From LC029 sp036676475 (lineage in GTDB: Bacteria; Bacillota; Bacilli; Aneurinibacillales; RAOX-1), in the NCBI GenBank assembly GCA_036676475.1, contig JAKFCU010000084.1, positions 3,973-67,972 of the forward strand: a stretch of DNA of 64,000 nucleotides, in the 5' to 3' direction. The first letter of the stretch is position 1. Each line of letters starts with the position of its first letter. The translations under genes were made by a program, and so were the position numbers. This document shows positions 34,809-43,454 of the stretch, piece by piece. Under the pieces are notes generated by a model. The model was not told where the DNA came from, did not search any database, and saw nothing but the letters and a program-made list of their open reading frames with translations.

Positions 34809-35294
34809 TCACTCTGTCTCTAACACCGCATCCCACTGCATAGCAATGTACGGTGCTGATTCTTCGGTAACGTAAAACCCACATCTGGCATACAACCTCT
34901 GCGCTGGATTACCGTTCAGCACATGCAGCTTCACGGGCAATCCCTGCTCGGCAGCCTGACGCTGCACCTGCTGCAACAGCACCGTGCCGAACCCTCGTCC
35001 TCTGTATTCGGGTAAAAGCGAAATATCGACCAGCCCCACCGCCTGTTCCGATATAGCGGTGATGATGCGTCCAATCGGCACATGCTCATAAACGGTGATC
35101 TGATGGTTTGCCGCAGGAATTTGGCTGCGATAGGAAGCCTTCTGCGCCTCATATTGCATGCGCAGTAGAGCCTCCAGTTCCTTCTCCGACCACCCCAAGT
35201 GCGTGAACTCGTCCTGTCTGGTCGAAACATAAAGATGAAAAAGAAAGTCTTCGTCTTCATTCATAACTTTTTTAAAACTCAACATATGACTCAC
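34809..35294 (-). CDS. GNAT-family N-acetyltransferase
   Basis: 161 residues. The acetyl-CoA-binding motif A is LPEYRGRGFGTVLLQQVQRQA (about 97-117), followed by motif B LNGNPAQRLYARCGF. The substrate is unknown. The start is GTG at 35294 with weak ribosome-binding signal. It lies upstream of the tail-collar gene, a neighbourhood repeatedly seen for such GNATs, suggesting that it may modify the collar protein (inference). Confidence 0.85.
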   Translation of the reverse strand: MSHMLSFKKVMNEDEDFLFHLYVSTRQDEFTHLGWSEKELEALLRMQYEAQKASYRSQIPAANHQITVYEHVPIGRIITAISEQAVGLVDISLLPEYRGRGFGTVLLQQVQRQAAEQGLPVKLHVLNGNPAQRLYARCGFYVTEESAPYIAMQWDAVLETE

Positions 35295-35506
35295 TCAATT
35301 CATCACTAATAGAATAGATTGCATTTCTATCAACCAGTTCAATTTGCAAGATTATAGATTGTGTGCATGACCAGGTAAGAATCACACTTAATTTCTATTT
35401 TATCAGGGGCCTCCGAACAAGTTCTAAACAACTCGCCAATAACCGGGTTACACCTGATCTCAAGGTTTTCGATCTGTTAAACTGATAAGTGCCCTCAAAC
35501 TCTCAA

Positions 35507-35884
35507 TCAGGCACCCGTAAAACTTTCTAATAACCCCATGTCTACCTCAAACTCATGCTCGCACTTCGGACATAAAGTCTTGATTCTCGTCGATTCATGA
35601 TCGTTGATTTGGCGATAAAAGTTTTGCAGGTAAGCCAGATCCGCCGTAAAAAAACATTCAATGACTCGCGTATCAATCGCTCGAATGTCTCCCAGTTTCG
35701 TGATCACCCGCGCTAACAAAATAATCGTCAGATAACCCGGGTTTTGCTGCACACGAGGGTCGCGCATCGGCAATATTTCATCCGCCGCTGTGGCCAGCCG
35801 CATGACGCCTCGCTTATGCAACTTCCCATCCTCATCCACATATCCCTTTGGCAGTTCGAATTCAAATTCCGTTTGAAAAGCCAT
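35507..35884 (-). CDS. Phage tail-assembly-chaperone-like protein
   Basis: 125 residues. The N-terminus FQTEFEFELPKGYVDEDGKLHKRGVMRLATAADEI resembles the tail-assembly proteins that accompany tail tubes in phages and contractile systems. The C-terminus carries a potential zinc site, LCPKCEHEFEVDMG (CxxC only). AGGAGG precedes the ATG. No tube, sheath or baseplate gene is nearby, so this is an orphan or remnant of a tail-derived system. Its promoter region is one of three copies of the shared element. Confidence 0.62.
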   Translation of the reverse strand: MAFQTEFEFELPKGYVDEDGKLHKRGVMRLATAADEILPMRDPRVQQNPGYLTIILLARVITKLGDIRAIDTRVIECFFTADLAYLQNFYRQINDHESTRIKTLCPKCEHEFEVDMGLLESFTGA

Positions 35885-35925
35885 ATTTCTCCTCCTATTA
35901 TCAGTCCAGAATTTGCTATAAGACA

Positions 35926-35990
35926 GGAAACTACTCTACTTTAGAGTTTAGCATAATTGCTATTCTTTCAATCTAAAGTTTAACTAAATT
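35926..35990 (-). promoter_or_regulatory. Shared upstream element, copy 2
   Basis: GGAAACTACTCT...AGAGTTTAGCATAAT, then CTATTCTTTCAATCTAAAG (plus strand), nearly the same as 38566-38628. It precedes the tail-chaperone-like gene by about 40 bp. Confidence 0.7.
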
Positions 35991-36181
35991 TTGCTATATT
36001 TGGCTAAAATAACTTGATTTTCGCAAAAATTCGCTGTCATAAAAAGCTGAACTTTAGCATAATTCAGGAGCATGGTCATCAACTAAAAATAAAAGAGGTC
36101 TTCAGTCCTAAAAAGTGTCTGATTATATGTAAGGATTATGTATATACTTCTGCGCTTTTAAGGAATACCGTCGCATGTCAA

Positions 36182-37138
36182 TCAGTTTGATTGTCCATTT
36201 TCACGCACTGCTGGGTCTAAGTGAAAGCGATCAATTAATCTTATGCAGGCGCTTAGCGTAACCTCATCTAATAATGCAATTGTCGGCAACAGCTTATCAT
36301 AAGTAGCTACATCCCATGTCTCAACTATATCCAGTGATTCTATCCACTTTCCAAAATCCTTGACTGTCCCTTCGATCCCACCGATTTGTTCGATCGTGAC
36401 ATTCCGGTGCTGGTGCTCGGTTTTGTTAAGATTCTTGGTTCCTTCCGCTTTACCGTAGGCCACTCCACCACCCATTTTTTCAAATTCGACTTTAAAATCA
36501 CTCGCAAAAGAAGTATGTTCCGTCTCGGCCTCGGCATAACTGCTTACCTTGGTCTCATCTCTGGAATATAACATCCCGCCCAGCGTAAATTCTATGGGAA
36601 CAAACTGGCCGTATTTATTAAGCACGTCAAGGAGATTTACATATCCGTCAATCGAGCTTTCCTTACCGCTTATTGCTTCTTGTACGGCGCAAGCAAATTC
36701 CGCGGTAGGCTGCAATTTTTTAGGATCAATTGATAGCAAAACTTTTCGCGCTATATACTGTATCAATAAATAAGTAGTGATTTGGGTAGAATCTGTTTCT
36801 TTCTGACGAATGTGCTCAAATTCGGCCTTACCGCTGACATATGGTGTTGCTAATTCTGCAGATGCTTTATCAACCCCATAAACGAGCATGTAATGGATAA
36901 CCTTACTAAAGGTATATGAAGACTTTATAATGGTAAGCGGTCGCGGACGGTTATGATCAGGCCTTTGCCAGGAGACCACATCGTAAAACGACTTTTCAAA
37001 ATCTTTTTGCGAGTTGAGTACCAGCCCGCGATAAGATTGAACTCTTTCAAACAGTTGGAGTTTCTCATCTTCGCTTAGCTTTTCATACCGTTGAACAGCT
37101 CGGTCAGCAGCTAGTACAGTTCCTAAATCAGGACCCAC
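36182..37138 (-). CDS. MACPF (perforin-like) domain protein, N-terminally separated by an amber codon
   Basis: 318 residues from GTG at 37138. The MACPF signature region is visible as NKYGQFVPIEFTLGGML (about 188-204), followed by the second-helix cluster with FEKMGGGVAYGKAEG, then IEQIGGIEG...FGKWIESLDIVETWDVATYDKLLPTIALLDE, which matches the conserved end of bacterial MACPF domains. Such proteins form membrane pores or act as effectors. No ribosome binding site precedes the GTG. The upstream frame (37148-37486) is in the same phase, separated by one TAG, so the natural product may be one 430-residue protein. No signal peptide is seen. Confidence 0.68.
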   Translation of the reverse strand: MGPDLGTVLAADRAVQRYEKLSEDEKLQLFERVQSYRGLVLNSQKDFEKSFYDVVSWQRPDHNRPRPLTIIKSSYTFSKVIHYMLVYGVDKASAELATPYVSGKAEFEHIRQKETDSTQITTYLLIQYIARKVLLSIDPKKLQPTAEFACAVQEAISGKESSIDGYVNLLDVLNKYGQFVPIEFTLGGMLYSRDETKVSSYAEAETEHTSFASDFKVEFEKMGGGVAYGKAEGTKNLNKTEHQHRNVTIEQIGGIEGTVKDFGKWIESLDIVETWDVATYDKLLPTIALLDEVTLSACIRLIDRFHLDPAVRENGQSN

Positions 37139-37147
37139 TTTCGCGGT

Positions 37148-37486
37148 CTAGTCTGTAGGTTCGCGTTGCCCGCTTGGATCAATTGGAGGCTTATTCGAAA
37201 TTTTCACTCCATCGGTGCTTGGAATACTAATTGGATTTTTTTTAGGAGAAGCAAGTTGCCCGATAAACAACTCGTTCTTTTCGCCTAATACTGCTTTCAG
37301 GTCCATGTTCCCTTCATCCCCCTTATCAAAAGGGGAATTATTGAACAAGAAATTGTCTGTGTCTGTCATCAAATGTTTGTTTTTTAACTTTTCACGAATC
37401 TTATCTAATTTCAAATCGATGTCCATAGAGACTGCTTTACTGTCACTACCCGTTTTTTTGATTATAATTAGTTTCCAATTTGCCAT
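37148..37486 (-). CDS. Small beta-grasp-like domain protein preceding MACPF (possibly its detached N-terminus)
   Basis: 112 residues from ATG at 37486 (AGGGTGAG 8 nt upstream). The sequence resembles the product of 38167-38487: K-x-I-I-x-K, alternating L-D-L-D, I/V-R-x-x-L, M-x-D, DE/EG, L-x-x-V-L-x-x-x-N-x-L. The small alpha/beta pattern is reminiscent of ubiquitin-like folds (inference). The Pro/Ser-rich end (PPIDPSGQREPTD) runs into an in-frame TAG followed by the MACPF frame. Confidence 0.5.
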   Translation of the reverse strand: MANWKLIIIKKTGSDSKAVSMDIDLKLDKIREKLKNKHLMTDTDNFLFNNSPFDKGDEGNMDLKAVLGEKNELFIGQLASPKKNPISIPSTDGVKISNKPPIDPSGQREPTD

Positions 37487-37511
37487 AGATGTTCTCACCC
37501 TATTCCCTGTA

Positions 37512-38174
37512 TTATGAATAATTATCTTGGTCTGGTCCGTTTATAACCTCGATAACCTGCTTCGCTTTTTCATGGTCTTTAAAGACAAAGAAGTAGAGTA
37601 CTACCTGTCCCAACGCATCACGATCGCTATCGGCTGCTTTAACATCGGAAATCTCGCCAAATGTTTGAGCCGATAGTTTATCGGCCTTATGGGGGATAGC
37701 GGAGATAATAGACTCGCCAGGTAATAAAGCTCCTAAAGCAACCGGAGGTGGTGGTGGTGGTGCAACTTCCGTTTTAAAATCCGCTCCATTTTCTGTATAT
37801 TGATATACATCCCAACTTTTAATCCAAACCTTTTGATACTCAACGATCTGACTAGTCGGAAGGTTTAAAGATTTGTAGTTGCTTACAGTTATCATATTGC
37901 TGCTGTTTTGATAGCGCCGAATGGTACTGCTTACGGTTCTACGAGGTGTTTTGCCAAACGTTACATAAAGTTTATCTATGATCACGTCACGTTCAGAACA
38001 GATACTATATCCATAGCCGCATGTTCCCCATGAGTTGATGGTAATTTCAATAATCGAACCCTCTTCACATACGACAACGTTATCGTACGCGCCCAACCCA
38101 TTGCTTGAACGTACATTTTTAACCATGTAGGGTTCAAATTTGCCTTTATAGCGCTGCTTGGCTTCCTCATCCAA
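37512..38174 (-). CDS. Unrecognised protein of the MACPF operon, with poly-proline linker
   Basis: 220 residues if read from TTG at 38174. The N-terminal ~130 residues are beta-rich and contain a Cys-Gly cluster (WGTCGYGYSICSERD). A linker of seven prolines (A-P7-V) leads to a ~75-residue alpha/beta tail (LLPGESIISAIP..., VVLYFFVFKDHEKAKQVIEVI). No family was recognised. There is no ribosome binding site, and it overlaps the previous gene in another frame by 8 bp. It may be translationally coupled, or it may be the second half of a frameshifted Ubl-like fusion, mirroring the neighbouring MACPF gene. Confidence 0.5.
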   Translation of the reverse strand: MDEEAKQRYKGKFEPYMVKNVRSSNGLGAYDNVVVCEEGSIIEITINSWGTCGYGYSICSERDVIIDKLYVTFGKTPRRTVSSTIRRYQNSSNMITVSNYKSLNLPTSQIVEYQKVWIKSWDVYQYTENGADFKTEVAPPPPPPVALGALLPGESIISAIPHKADKLSAQTFGEISDVKAADSDRDALGQVVLYFFVFKDHEKAKQVIEVINGPDQDNYS

Positions 38175-38487
38175 CCATATTTAATCGGACTTGTACAGCC
38201 AAGTGACGATCACGCAACCAATCCACATGATCACCAAGCAAATCGGGACGTTTAGATTCTATATCAGTTAAGATAAGTTTATTACGCCCTTTAAGCACGA
38301 CACTGAGCTTGAAATCATGTTCGTCCGTTTTATCGATCTTAGCACTGCCATCATAGCAAAAAAGAACAGAATCTCTCATAATTCCTTTTTCGGTTAATTC
38401 CTTACGCACCTGAACAAGTGAACAATCCAGATCAAGCGGAAGGACTTTTTGGTCAATCCCTTTGATAATTTGAATTAATTTCTTCAT
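38167..38487 (-). CDS. Small beta-grasp-like domain protein, first gene of the MACPF operon
   Basis: 106 residues from ATG at 38487, chosen because AGGGATG lies 8 nt upstream. It is a paralog of the domain at 37148-37486 (LIQIIKGIDQKVLPLDLD, VRKELTEKGIMRD, VVLKGRNKLIL). The function is unknown. It follows the third copy of the shared upstream element and starts a run of four consecutive same-strand frames ending with MACPF. Confidence 0.52.
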   Translation of the reverse strand: MKKLIQIIKGIDQKVLPLDLDCSLVQVRKELTEKGIMRDSVLFCYDGSAKIDKTDEHDFKLSVVLKGRNKLILTDIESKRPDLLGDHVDWLRDRHLAVQVRLNMVG

Positions 38488-38565
38488 TCTAAACATCCCT
38501 AAAATAGTTTCACAAATACCTATCCTTTTTGGAATTCTGAATCGTATAAGTCCATAATTTAGGAA

Positions 38566-38628
38566 ACTACTCTCCTTTTTGAGTTTAGCATAATCGCTAT
38601 TCTTTCAATCTAAAGTTTAGCTAAAATA
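38566..38628 (-). promoter_or_regulatory. Shared upstream element, copy 3
   Basis: GGAAACTACTCTCC...GAGTTTAGCATAAT, then CTATTCTTTCAATCTAAAG (plus strand), about 80 bp before the MACPF operon. Confidence 0.7.
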
Positions 38629-38673
38629 AGAAAAGACATAATCCCTCAAATTATATGGGGATTATGTCTTATG
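38629..38673 (-). terminator. Terminator of thiol peroxidase
   Basis: Minus strand AAGACATAATCCC...GGGATTATGTCTT followed by TTCTTATTTT. A single MITE-type end (GGGACTTTTTCAGTGCCC) lies just beside it at 38683-38700. Confidence 0.7.
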
Positions 38674-38726
38674 GGTTTAAAGGGACTTTTTCAGTGCCCT
38701 CTTAGATATAAGGTTCCTTTTTTCTA

Positions 38727-39239
38727 TTATTGAGATACTTTTGCTGCTTGATGAGCTGCCTCAAGAGCTGCTTCATAGTTCGGGTGGTCAGTCACATCTG
38801 GAACATATTCAGCATAAACCACACGGTTATCATGGGTAACAACGAAAACGGCACGAGTAAGGAGACGAAGTTCTTTGATAATAACCCCGTATGCTTCCCC
38901 GAAGAATAAATCCCTGTGGTCAGAAAGAGTTTGTACTTTGTCAATACCAGCAGCTCCACACCAACGGCTTTGTGCAAAAGGCAGGTCGGCACTGATGGTC
39001 AAGATTTTTACATTATCTAGTTTGGATGCTTCCTCATTGAAACGGCGGGTTTGCTGATCACAAACAGGAGTATCGAGAGATGGAACCACACTGATAATAC
39101 GAACTGAACCATTTGAGTCGTTTAGAGTAACTGCAGTTAGATCATTCGCTAAAACAGTAAAATCAGGAGCTTTATCACCTACCTTTATTTCATTACCGAT
39201 CAAAGTTAGTGGATTTCCATGGAATGTGATTTTAGCCAT
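38727..39239 (-). CDS. tpx: Thiol peroxidase (atypical 2-Cys peroxiredoxin)
   Basis: 170 residues from ATG at 39239 (GAGAGGAG upstream), the normal Tpx length. The peroxidatic cysteine is in SVVPSLDTPVCDQQTRRF and the resolving cysteine in FAQSRWCGAAGI. It reduces hydroperoxides in the cytoplasm with thioredoxin as donor. Monocistronic: own promoter region and a downstream hairpin. Confidence 0.95.
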   Translation of the reverse strand: MAKITFHGNPLTLIGNEIKVGDKAPDFTVLANDLTAVTLNDSNGSVRIISVVPSLDTPVCDQQTRRFNEEASKLDNVKILTISADLPFAQSRWCGAAGIDKVQTLSDHRDLFFGEAYGVIIKELRLLTRAVFVVTHDNRVVYAEYVPDVTDHPNYEAALEAAHQAAKVSQ

Positions 39240-39417
39240 AAATATTCTCCTCTCTATGTACACCTTTGTTTATCAGGTATAAATACCCAATAAATAAACT
39301 TTATTACATTTATTACTGTTTTTAAAGTGAAATATTTCGACATTATTTTCTATCCACTGTTACAATAGTAATATACATTAAAAGTCCCAATCTCTATTTT
39401 GAACCACAGGCATTCAA

Positions 39418-40785
39418 TTAATGATGCATATTCAACATCGTGATCATGACTATATATGTGCAAATTGCCATAAAGAGCAGATGCGGGAGGAAAGCCCTCA
39501 ATACTTGCCGCATATCCTTGACATTTGACATATCCTTGGCTATCTTCCAAGCAATAATCGCCCCCCAACTCGCCGCTAGCCAGAGGAGTCCGGTATACCG
39601 GAAGTTGGACCAAGCATCTATGGTTTCAGGGCTAGCCCAAGCTTCCGGCAAGTTAAGCGTAATTCCTACACCCGTTGCAAACCCGTTCAGCAGTCGACCG
39701 CCCTCTGACATTAAACTTTGCATTACCGCGCCGAGCTGAAACATAATCCCAAGCGGTATATAAGCGAACGCGAAACGGGTAAAAGAAGTTTTTGTATCAA
39801 AACCACTCCAACGTGTTGCTGCTAGATTAACGAATGAGAATGCAAGTATCGTTGCCATAATGCTAGTCAGATACGGGATTGATTTGGCAAAGAACAGGGG
39901 CAACTCTTTGATTGCCGGAATATTGGCGACCAACTTGCCCAATACATGATCTATCGGAAAGACGGCAAAAATGATAAGTGCAATCAGTGCCTCGTCTGCT
40001 AAGGGAAACTTTTCCTTCACAGCTGCAGCCCCCGGCCATCGGAATTTCATTTTGACCGTAGCATCAGGTTTTTCCGTTGTGCAAGCCATGCAGTAAACAC
40101 AGCGGTGATCCGTGCTTAGATAACTGCTTTGGAATTCAGCGGTGACGCAATGTCGGACCCCCACTGCTTTCTCATGAACAAACTCAATAGGAGTCAACTT
40201 TGAGGTGACGCTCATCACACCAGTTACTGGGCAAATGTATCGACAGAATACTCTTCGTTCGAACAAAAGAGTTACACAAACCGCCAATCCCAAGAAGAGA
40301 AGAAAGTAGATACCTGTCTTCACAGGGCTGGATACGACCCCTAGCTTATATAGTGGCAAGCGGGCGAATATAAAGGTAATTGCCGTAATCGAGAGAACAG
40401 AAAAACTGAGTCCTAGTATTTTTCTTTTATTCAGGAACGTTGGGAAACGATGGTTACGGCTGAAACGCTGCAGAAATGTATTAATGGCTCCAATCGGACA
40501 TATATAACACCAAACTCTTCCAAGCAAAAGTAGGCTGACAATCATAAAAGGCGACCACCATAGACCCCAAAAAACAAGACTTCCAAAATTTATTTCTTTA
40601 TCCTGCGGTCCAACAAATGTTGCATATATCGCCATGATAAACAGACCAACACTGAGCATTTGCAGAGCGGGCTGAACGTATTTGTTTCTCAACCAAAAGC
40701 GCATTAACGGGCTGTTAGTCAAGGTTATGCTTCGATTTGGCTTTAACTGATAATTGATTTCTATTTGTTTGCATTGTCGTTGCAT
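39418..40785 (-). CDS. Polyferredoxin-type membrane protein (NapH/NosR C-terminal-like)
   Basis: 455 residues with about ten membrane helices. Two CxxxCP motifs (WCYICPIGA, CRYICPVTG) and a further cysteine cluster (CVYCMACTTEKP) are typical of NapH/CcoG-like [4Fe-4S] electron carriers that pass quinol electrons across the membrane. A long hydrophobic C-terminus is shared with NosR-like proteins. The partner oxidoreductase is not in the window. The two-component system upstream may regulate it. Confidence 0.8.
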   Translation of the reverse strand: MQRQCKQIEINYQLKPNRSITLTNSPLMRFWLRNKYVQPALQMLSVGLFIMAIYATFVGPQDKEINFGSLVFWGLWWSPFMIVSLLLLGRVWCYICPIGAINTFLQRFSRNHRFPTFLNKRKILGLSFSVLSITAITFIFARLPLYKLGVVSSPVKTGIYFLLFLGLAVCVTLLFERRVFCRYICPVTGVMSVTSKLTPIEFVHEKAVGVRHCVTAEFQSSYLSTDHRCVYCMACTTEKPDATVKMKFRWPGAAAVKEKFPLADEALIALIIFAVFPIDHVLGKLVANIPAIKELPLFFAKSIPYLTSIMATILAFSFVNLAATRWSGFDTKTSFTRFAFAYIPLGIMFQLGAVMQSLMSEGGRLLNGFATGVGITLNLPEAWASPETIDAWSNFRYTGLLWLAASWGAIIAWKIAKDMSNVKDMRQVLRAFLPHLLFMAICTYIVMITMLNMHH

Positions 40786-40976
40786 CGTAAACTCCCCCTT
40801 AATACGGTTAAATTACTGGACTGTAGTGACAGGTGAATCCTCTCTATAAATTTGCGATCTTTAATTCAATAACCTTAAACACAAGATTAGTATAAAGGAC
40901 AGAGCAATCCCTGAATATGACCCGTTCGGGCTATTAGTCGTGAAAAGATATTGAACAATAGTATAATCAAAATTAA

Positions 40977-41013
40977 AAAAACTGCAGATCTTGTTTCAGA
41001 GTCTGCAGTCTAC
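40977..41013 (-). terminator. Terminator of the NarL-type two-component operon
   Basis: Minus strand ACTGCAGA...TCTGCAGT followed by seven T. Confidence 0.87.
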
Positions 41014-41014
41014 C

Positions 41015-41662
41015 TTATTGCTTTTTGACCAACCCTTGATTGATGGCAAAAGAAGCTAATTGGACACGATTTTCCAAATTCAGTTTATTCAACAAATTTT
41101 TCACATGGTTTTTCGCTGTATTTTCTGAGATACCTAAATGGGTTGCAAGTTCTCGGTTCGTTTCGCCTGCAGCCACATGAATAAGAATCTCTCGCTCTCT
41201 TGCCGTTAAAGAATCCATAATTTGATCCACTAAGGGATCCGATTCACGAAACTGGCCAAACCATCTTCCTGCCATATTACGGGACACATCCGCTTTCCCT
41301 TCAATTAAAGCATGAAGATAGCTCAACCATTCATCAGGATCTAAGTTTTTTAATAAATATCCCTGCGCGCCATATTGAATGGCGGTGAATAAGTCAGCAA
41401 TGTCGTCCGATACACTTAAGATCACAATCTTCACACTCGGAAATGCCTTTTTTATTTTACACGTAGCCTCTAGCCCATCCATAACCGGCATATGAATATC
41501 CATGAGGATTAAATCCGGCTGCAGTTCGCCGCATAGAAAAAGGGCTTCTTCCCCATTCGTCGCTTCGCCAACGAGATAAAAGTCCGAATCTGCCTGTAAA
41601 ACGCTCTGTATGGCTTTTCTTGCTAAAGGATGGTCATCGGCAATAAGCACTCGATAGGTCAT
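41015..41662 (-). CDS. NarL/FixJ-family response regulator
   Basis: 215 residues: receiver (Asp55 in LILMDIHMPV; acidic DD9-10; Lys near LLKNLDPDEW) and a C-terminal LuxR-type helix-turn-helix (LTAREREILIHVAAGETNRELATHLGISENTAKNHVKNLLNKL). It overlaps the kinase gene by 4 bp (ATGA). The target is probably the adjacent polyferredoxin or redox genes (inference). Confidence 0.93.
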   Translation of the reverse strand: MTYRVLIADDHPLARKAIQSVLQADSDFYLVGEATNGEEALFLCGELQPDLILMDIHMPVMDGLEATCKIKKAFPSVKIVILSVSDDIADLFTAIQYGAQGYLLKNLDPDEWLSYLHALIEGKADVSRNMAGRWFGQFRESDPLVDQIMDSLTAREREILIHVAAGETNRELATHLGISENTAKNHVKNLLNKLNLENRVQLASFAINQGLVKKQ

Positions 41663-42471
41663 TCATTCGTTCTTCCCTTCTTTTCAGCTTTTACCAACAA
41701 TTCGGTCCCCCCTATGGATGGGCTTACAACTTCAAACATGGCCCCCAGCTTTTTTGCCCGTTCCTGAACCATGGACAACCCAAAATGCTTATTTCCTCTT
41801 TCCATGTTTTGGATTCCAACCCCATTATCTTGAATCGATAATCGCCAGCCTTCACTATTAGAAATTAACTTGAGTCGAGTTTGGCTGGCTTGAGAGTGTT
41901 TCCGTATATTCGTAAAGGCTTCCTGCACAATGCCAAAGATTTGAACCTCTTCACGCGGAGAAAAGGGTTCATCTCGGATCTCCACTTCCTGCTGGACTTC
42001 AATTCCGGTAACCATGTTCCATTCTTCTAACCACTTTTGTATACGATGCGGAAAATAATCTAGCGTGTCATCTGGCATGGAACGCAGATTAAAGATCGCT
42101 TGCCGAAGATTCGTATCGATTTCATTGACGGCTAGCTTGACTTCATCAAGATCGCCTTGCTTTAGTTTGACATTTAGGAAAAATAAACTTTGGGCGATAT
42201 TATCATGTAATTCCCGTGCCAACCTTTCACGTTCTTCATAAACGGCTTGCTTGGATTTTTCTTCATAAACCTGATGATTCATACGTTCAATGGTGCGAAA
42301 CATCCAGGTGGCAAATAAAAAAGAAATGACAAATGTCAAGGATGTGATATAGACATTTCCTGCTTCCATAGTAAGATCCGACAGAAGAAACTCATGACGG
42401 ATGTATTCAAATCCACCAATAAGCAGCGTTGGCAGAAGGATGGCAAATAATTTAAGTTTATTATAATTCAT
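41659..42471 (-). CDS. NarX-like sensor histidine kinase (HisKA_3)
   Basis: 270 residues. Two membrane helices (about 7-25 and 42-60) leave a short external loop, so it may sense within the membrane. The dimerisation/phosphoacceptor helix is RERLARELHDNIAQSLFFLNVKL (His in LHD), followed by HATPase (QEAFTNIRKHSQASQ, NGVGIQNME, GLSMVQERAKKLG). First gene of the two-component operon. Confidence 0.92.
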   Translation of the reverse strand: MNYNKLKLFAILLPTLLIGGFEYIRHEFLLSDLTMEAGNVYITSLTFVISFLFATWMFRTIERMNHQVYEEKSKQAVYEERERLARELHDNIAQSLFFLNVKLKQGDLDEVKLAVNEIDTNLRQAIFNLRSMPDDTLDYFPHRIQKWLEEWNMVTGIEVQQEVEIRDEPFSPREEVQIFGIVQEAFTNIRKHSQASQTRLKLISNSEGWRLSIQDNGVGIQNMERGNKHFGLSMVQERAKKLGAMFEVVSPSIGGTELLVKAEKKGRTNE

Positions 42472-42555
42472 AGATAATCATGACCTTTCTGTCCTACTTG
42501 GTAAGATTTGTGATTGAACATCATAATTAGTATAACAAGAAAATTGAAATTTCAC

Positions 42556-42600
42556 AGATAAAAAGCCGATGCTCCTTATAAGGATGTATCGGCTTTTCTA
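42556..42600. terminator. Bidirectional terminator between the kinase and the microcompartment operon
   Basis: AAAAGCCGAT...ATCGGCTTTT with a 17-nt loop; A and T runs on both sides. Confidence 0.8.
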
Positions 42601-42739
42601 ATACTCTTCCCTCCACCATGATAGGACTGTAGAACCTACAAGTAGGATAAACATGACTAATATAGAATCGGTTTGAAACCATCCATAGATTGAGAAGTAC
42701 AGTGTAAATTTCGACCTAGATCGTGTCTTCCTTAATGGG

Positions 42740-43018
42740 TTAAGAATAAGGCTTTTCCCCTTCAATTTGATCAATGATCCCGACAATGGCGGCATCTATA
42801 GGCGCATCCTTTTGCTGAATAGCCCTAGCCGCCATACTTCCGGATACATAAATCACTTTTTCACCAATCCCTGCGCCCACCGTGTCCACCGTCACAATCG
42901 GTTGACCACAACATTTTCCATCCAAATCAATCGGATGAGTAATTAATAGCTTTGTACCCACCAACCTCTCATCTTTTCGAGTGGCAATGACTCTTCCGAT
43001 AACTAATCCTATATTCAT
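42740..43018 (-). CDS. BMC vertex protein (EutN/CcmL pentamer family)
   Basis: 92 residues, the normal length of BMC-P shell pentamers that cap the vertices of bacterial microcompartments. It starts MNIGLVIGRVIATRKDERLVG, with KLLITHPIDLDGK, VDTVGAGIGEKVIYVSGSMAARA and a C-terminal DAAIVGIID, all typical. AAAGGTG precedes the ATG. Last gene of the operon. Confidence 0.95.
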   Translation of the reverse strand: MNIGLVIGRVIATRKDERLVGTKLLITHPIDLDGKCCGQPIVTVDTVGAGIGEKVIYVSGSMAARAIQQKDAPIDAAIVGIIDQIEGEKPYS

Positions 43019-43101
43019 TTACACCTTTCCCTTCTTTTCTCTTTGCAAAATGATGGAAGGGTTAGAAAGGAATAACATCCTCTAACCCCTCCAAGAACTG
43101 T

Positions 43102-43386
43102 TTAACCTTCTTTTTTACTTAAAATAGCCCTTTCCACTTCCCCGTGTGGTCTTGGAATGACGTGGACAGAAATGAGTTCACCTACTCTGCTCGCCGCATT
43201 TGCTCCAGCTTCAGTTGCCGCTTTTACGGCCCCTACATCTCCTCTTACCATAACGGTCACTAAACCAAAACCAATCTTTTCATAACCGCATATTTCCACA
43301 TTGGCCGCTTTCACCATGGCATCTGCTGCCTCAATGGCTCCCACTAAACCTTTGGTTTCTACCAAACCTAGTGCTTCTCCGCCCAT
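43102..43386 (-). CDS. BMC hexameric shell protein (BMC-H)
   Basis: 94 residues from ATG at 43386 (GGGAGGT 7 nt upstream). The sequence EALGLVETKGLVGAIEAADAMVKAANVEI...GFGLVTVMVRGDVGAVKAATEAGA is the BMC domain forming shell hexamers. Together with the vertex protein it is enough for a closed shell in principle. No BMC-T (trimer) protein is present in the window. Confidence 0.96.
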   Translation of the reverse strand: MGGEALGLVETKGLVGAIEAADAMVKAANVEICGYEKIGFGLVTVMVRGDVGAVKAATEAGANAASRVGELISVHVIPRPHGEVERAILSKKEG

Positions 43387-43454
43387 TTTCGCTACCTCCC
43401 GTGACATATATAATGGAAAAAAGAGACCTAGCTTTTGCTAAGCCTCATGAAAAA

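Noticed and set aside
42598..42795. Small hydrophobic protein after the BMC vertex gene
   Set aside because: Its only starts overlap the vertex gene in another frame and no ribosome binding site fits a downstream start. The hydrophobic stretch alone is weak evidence.
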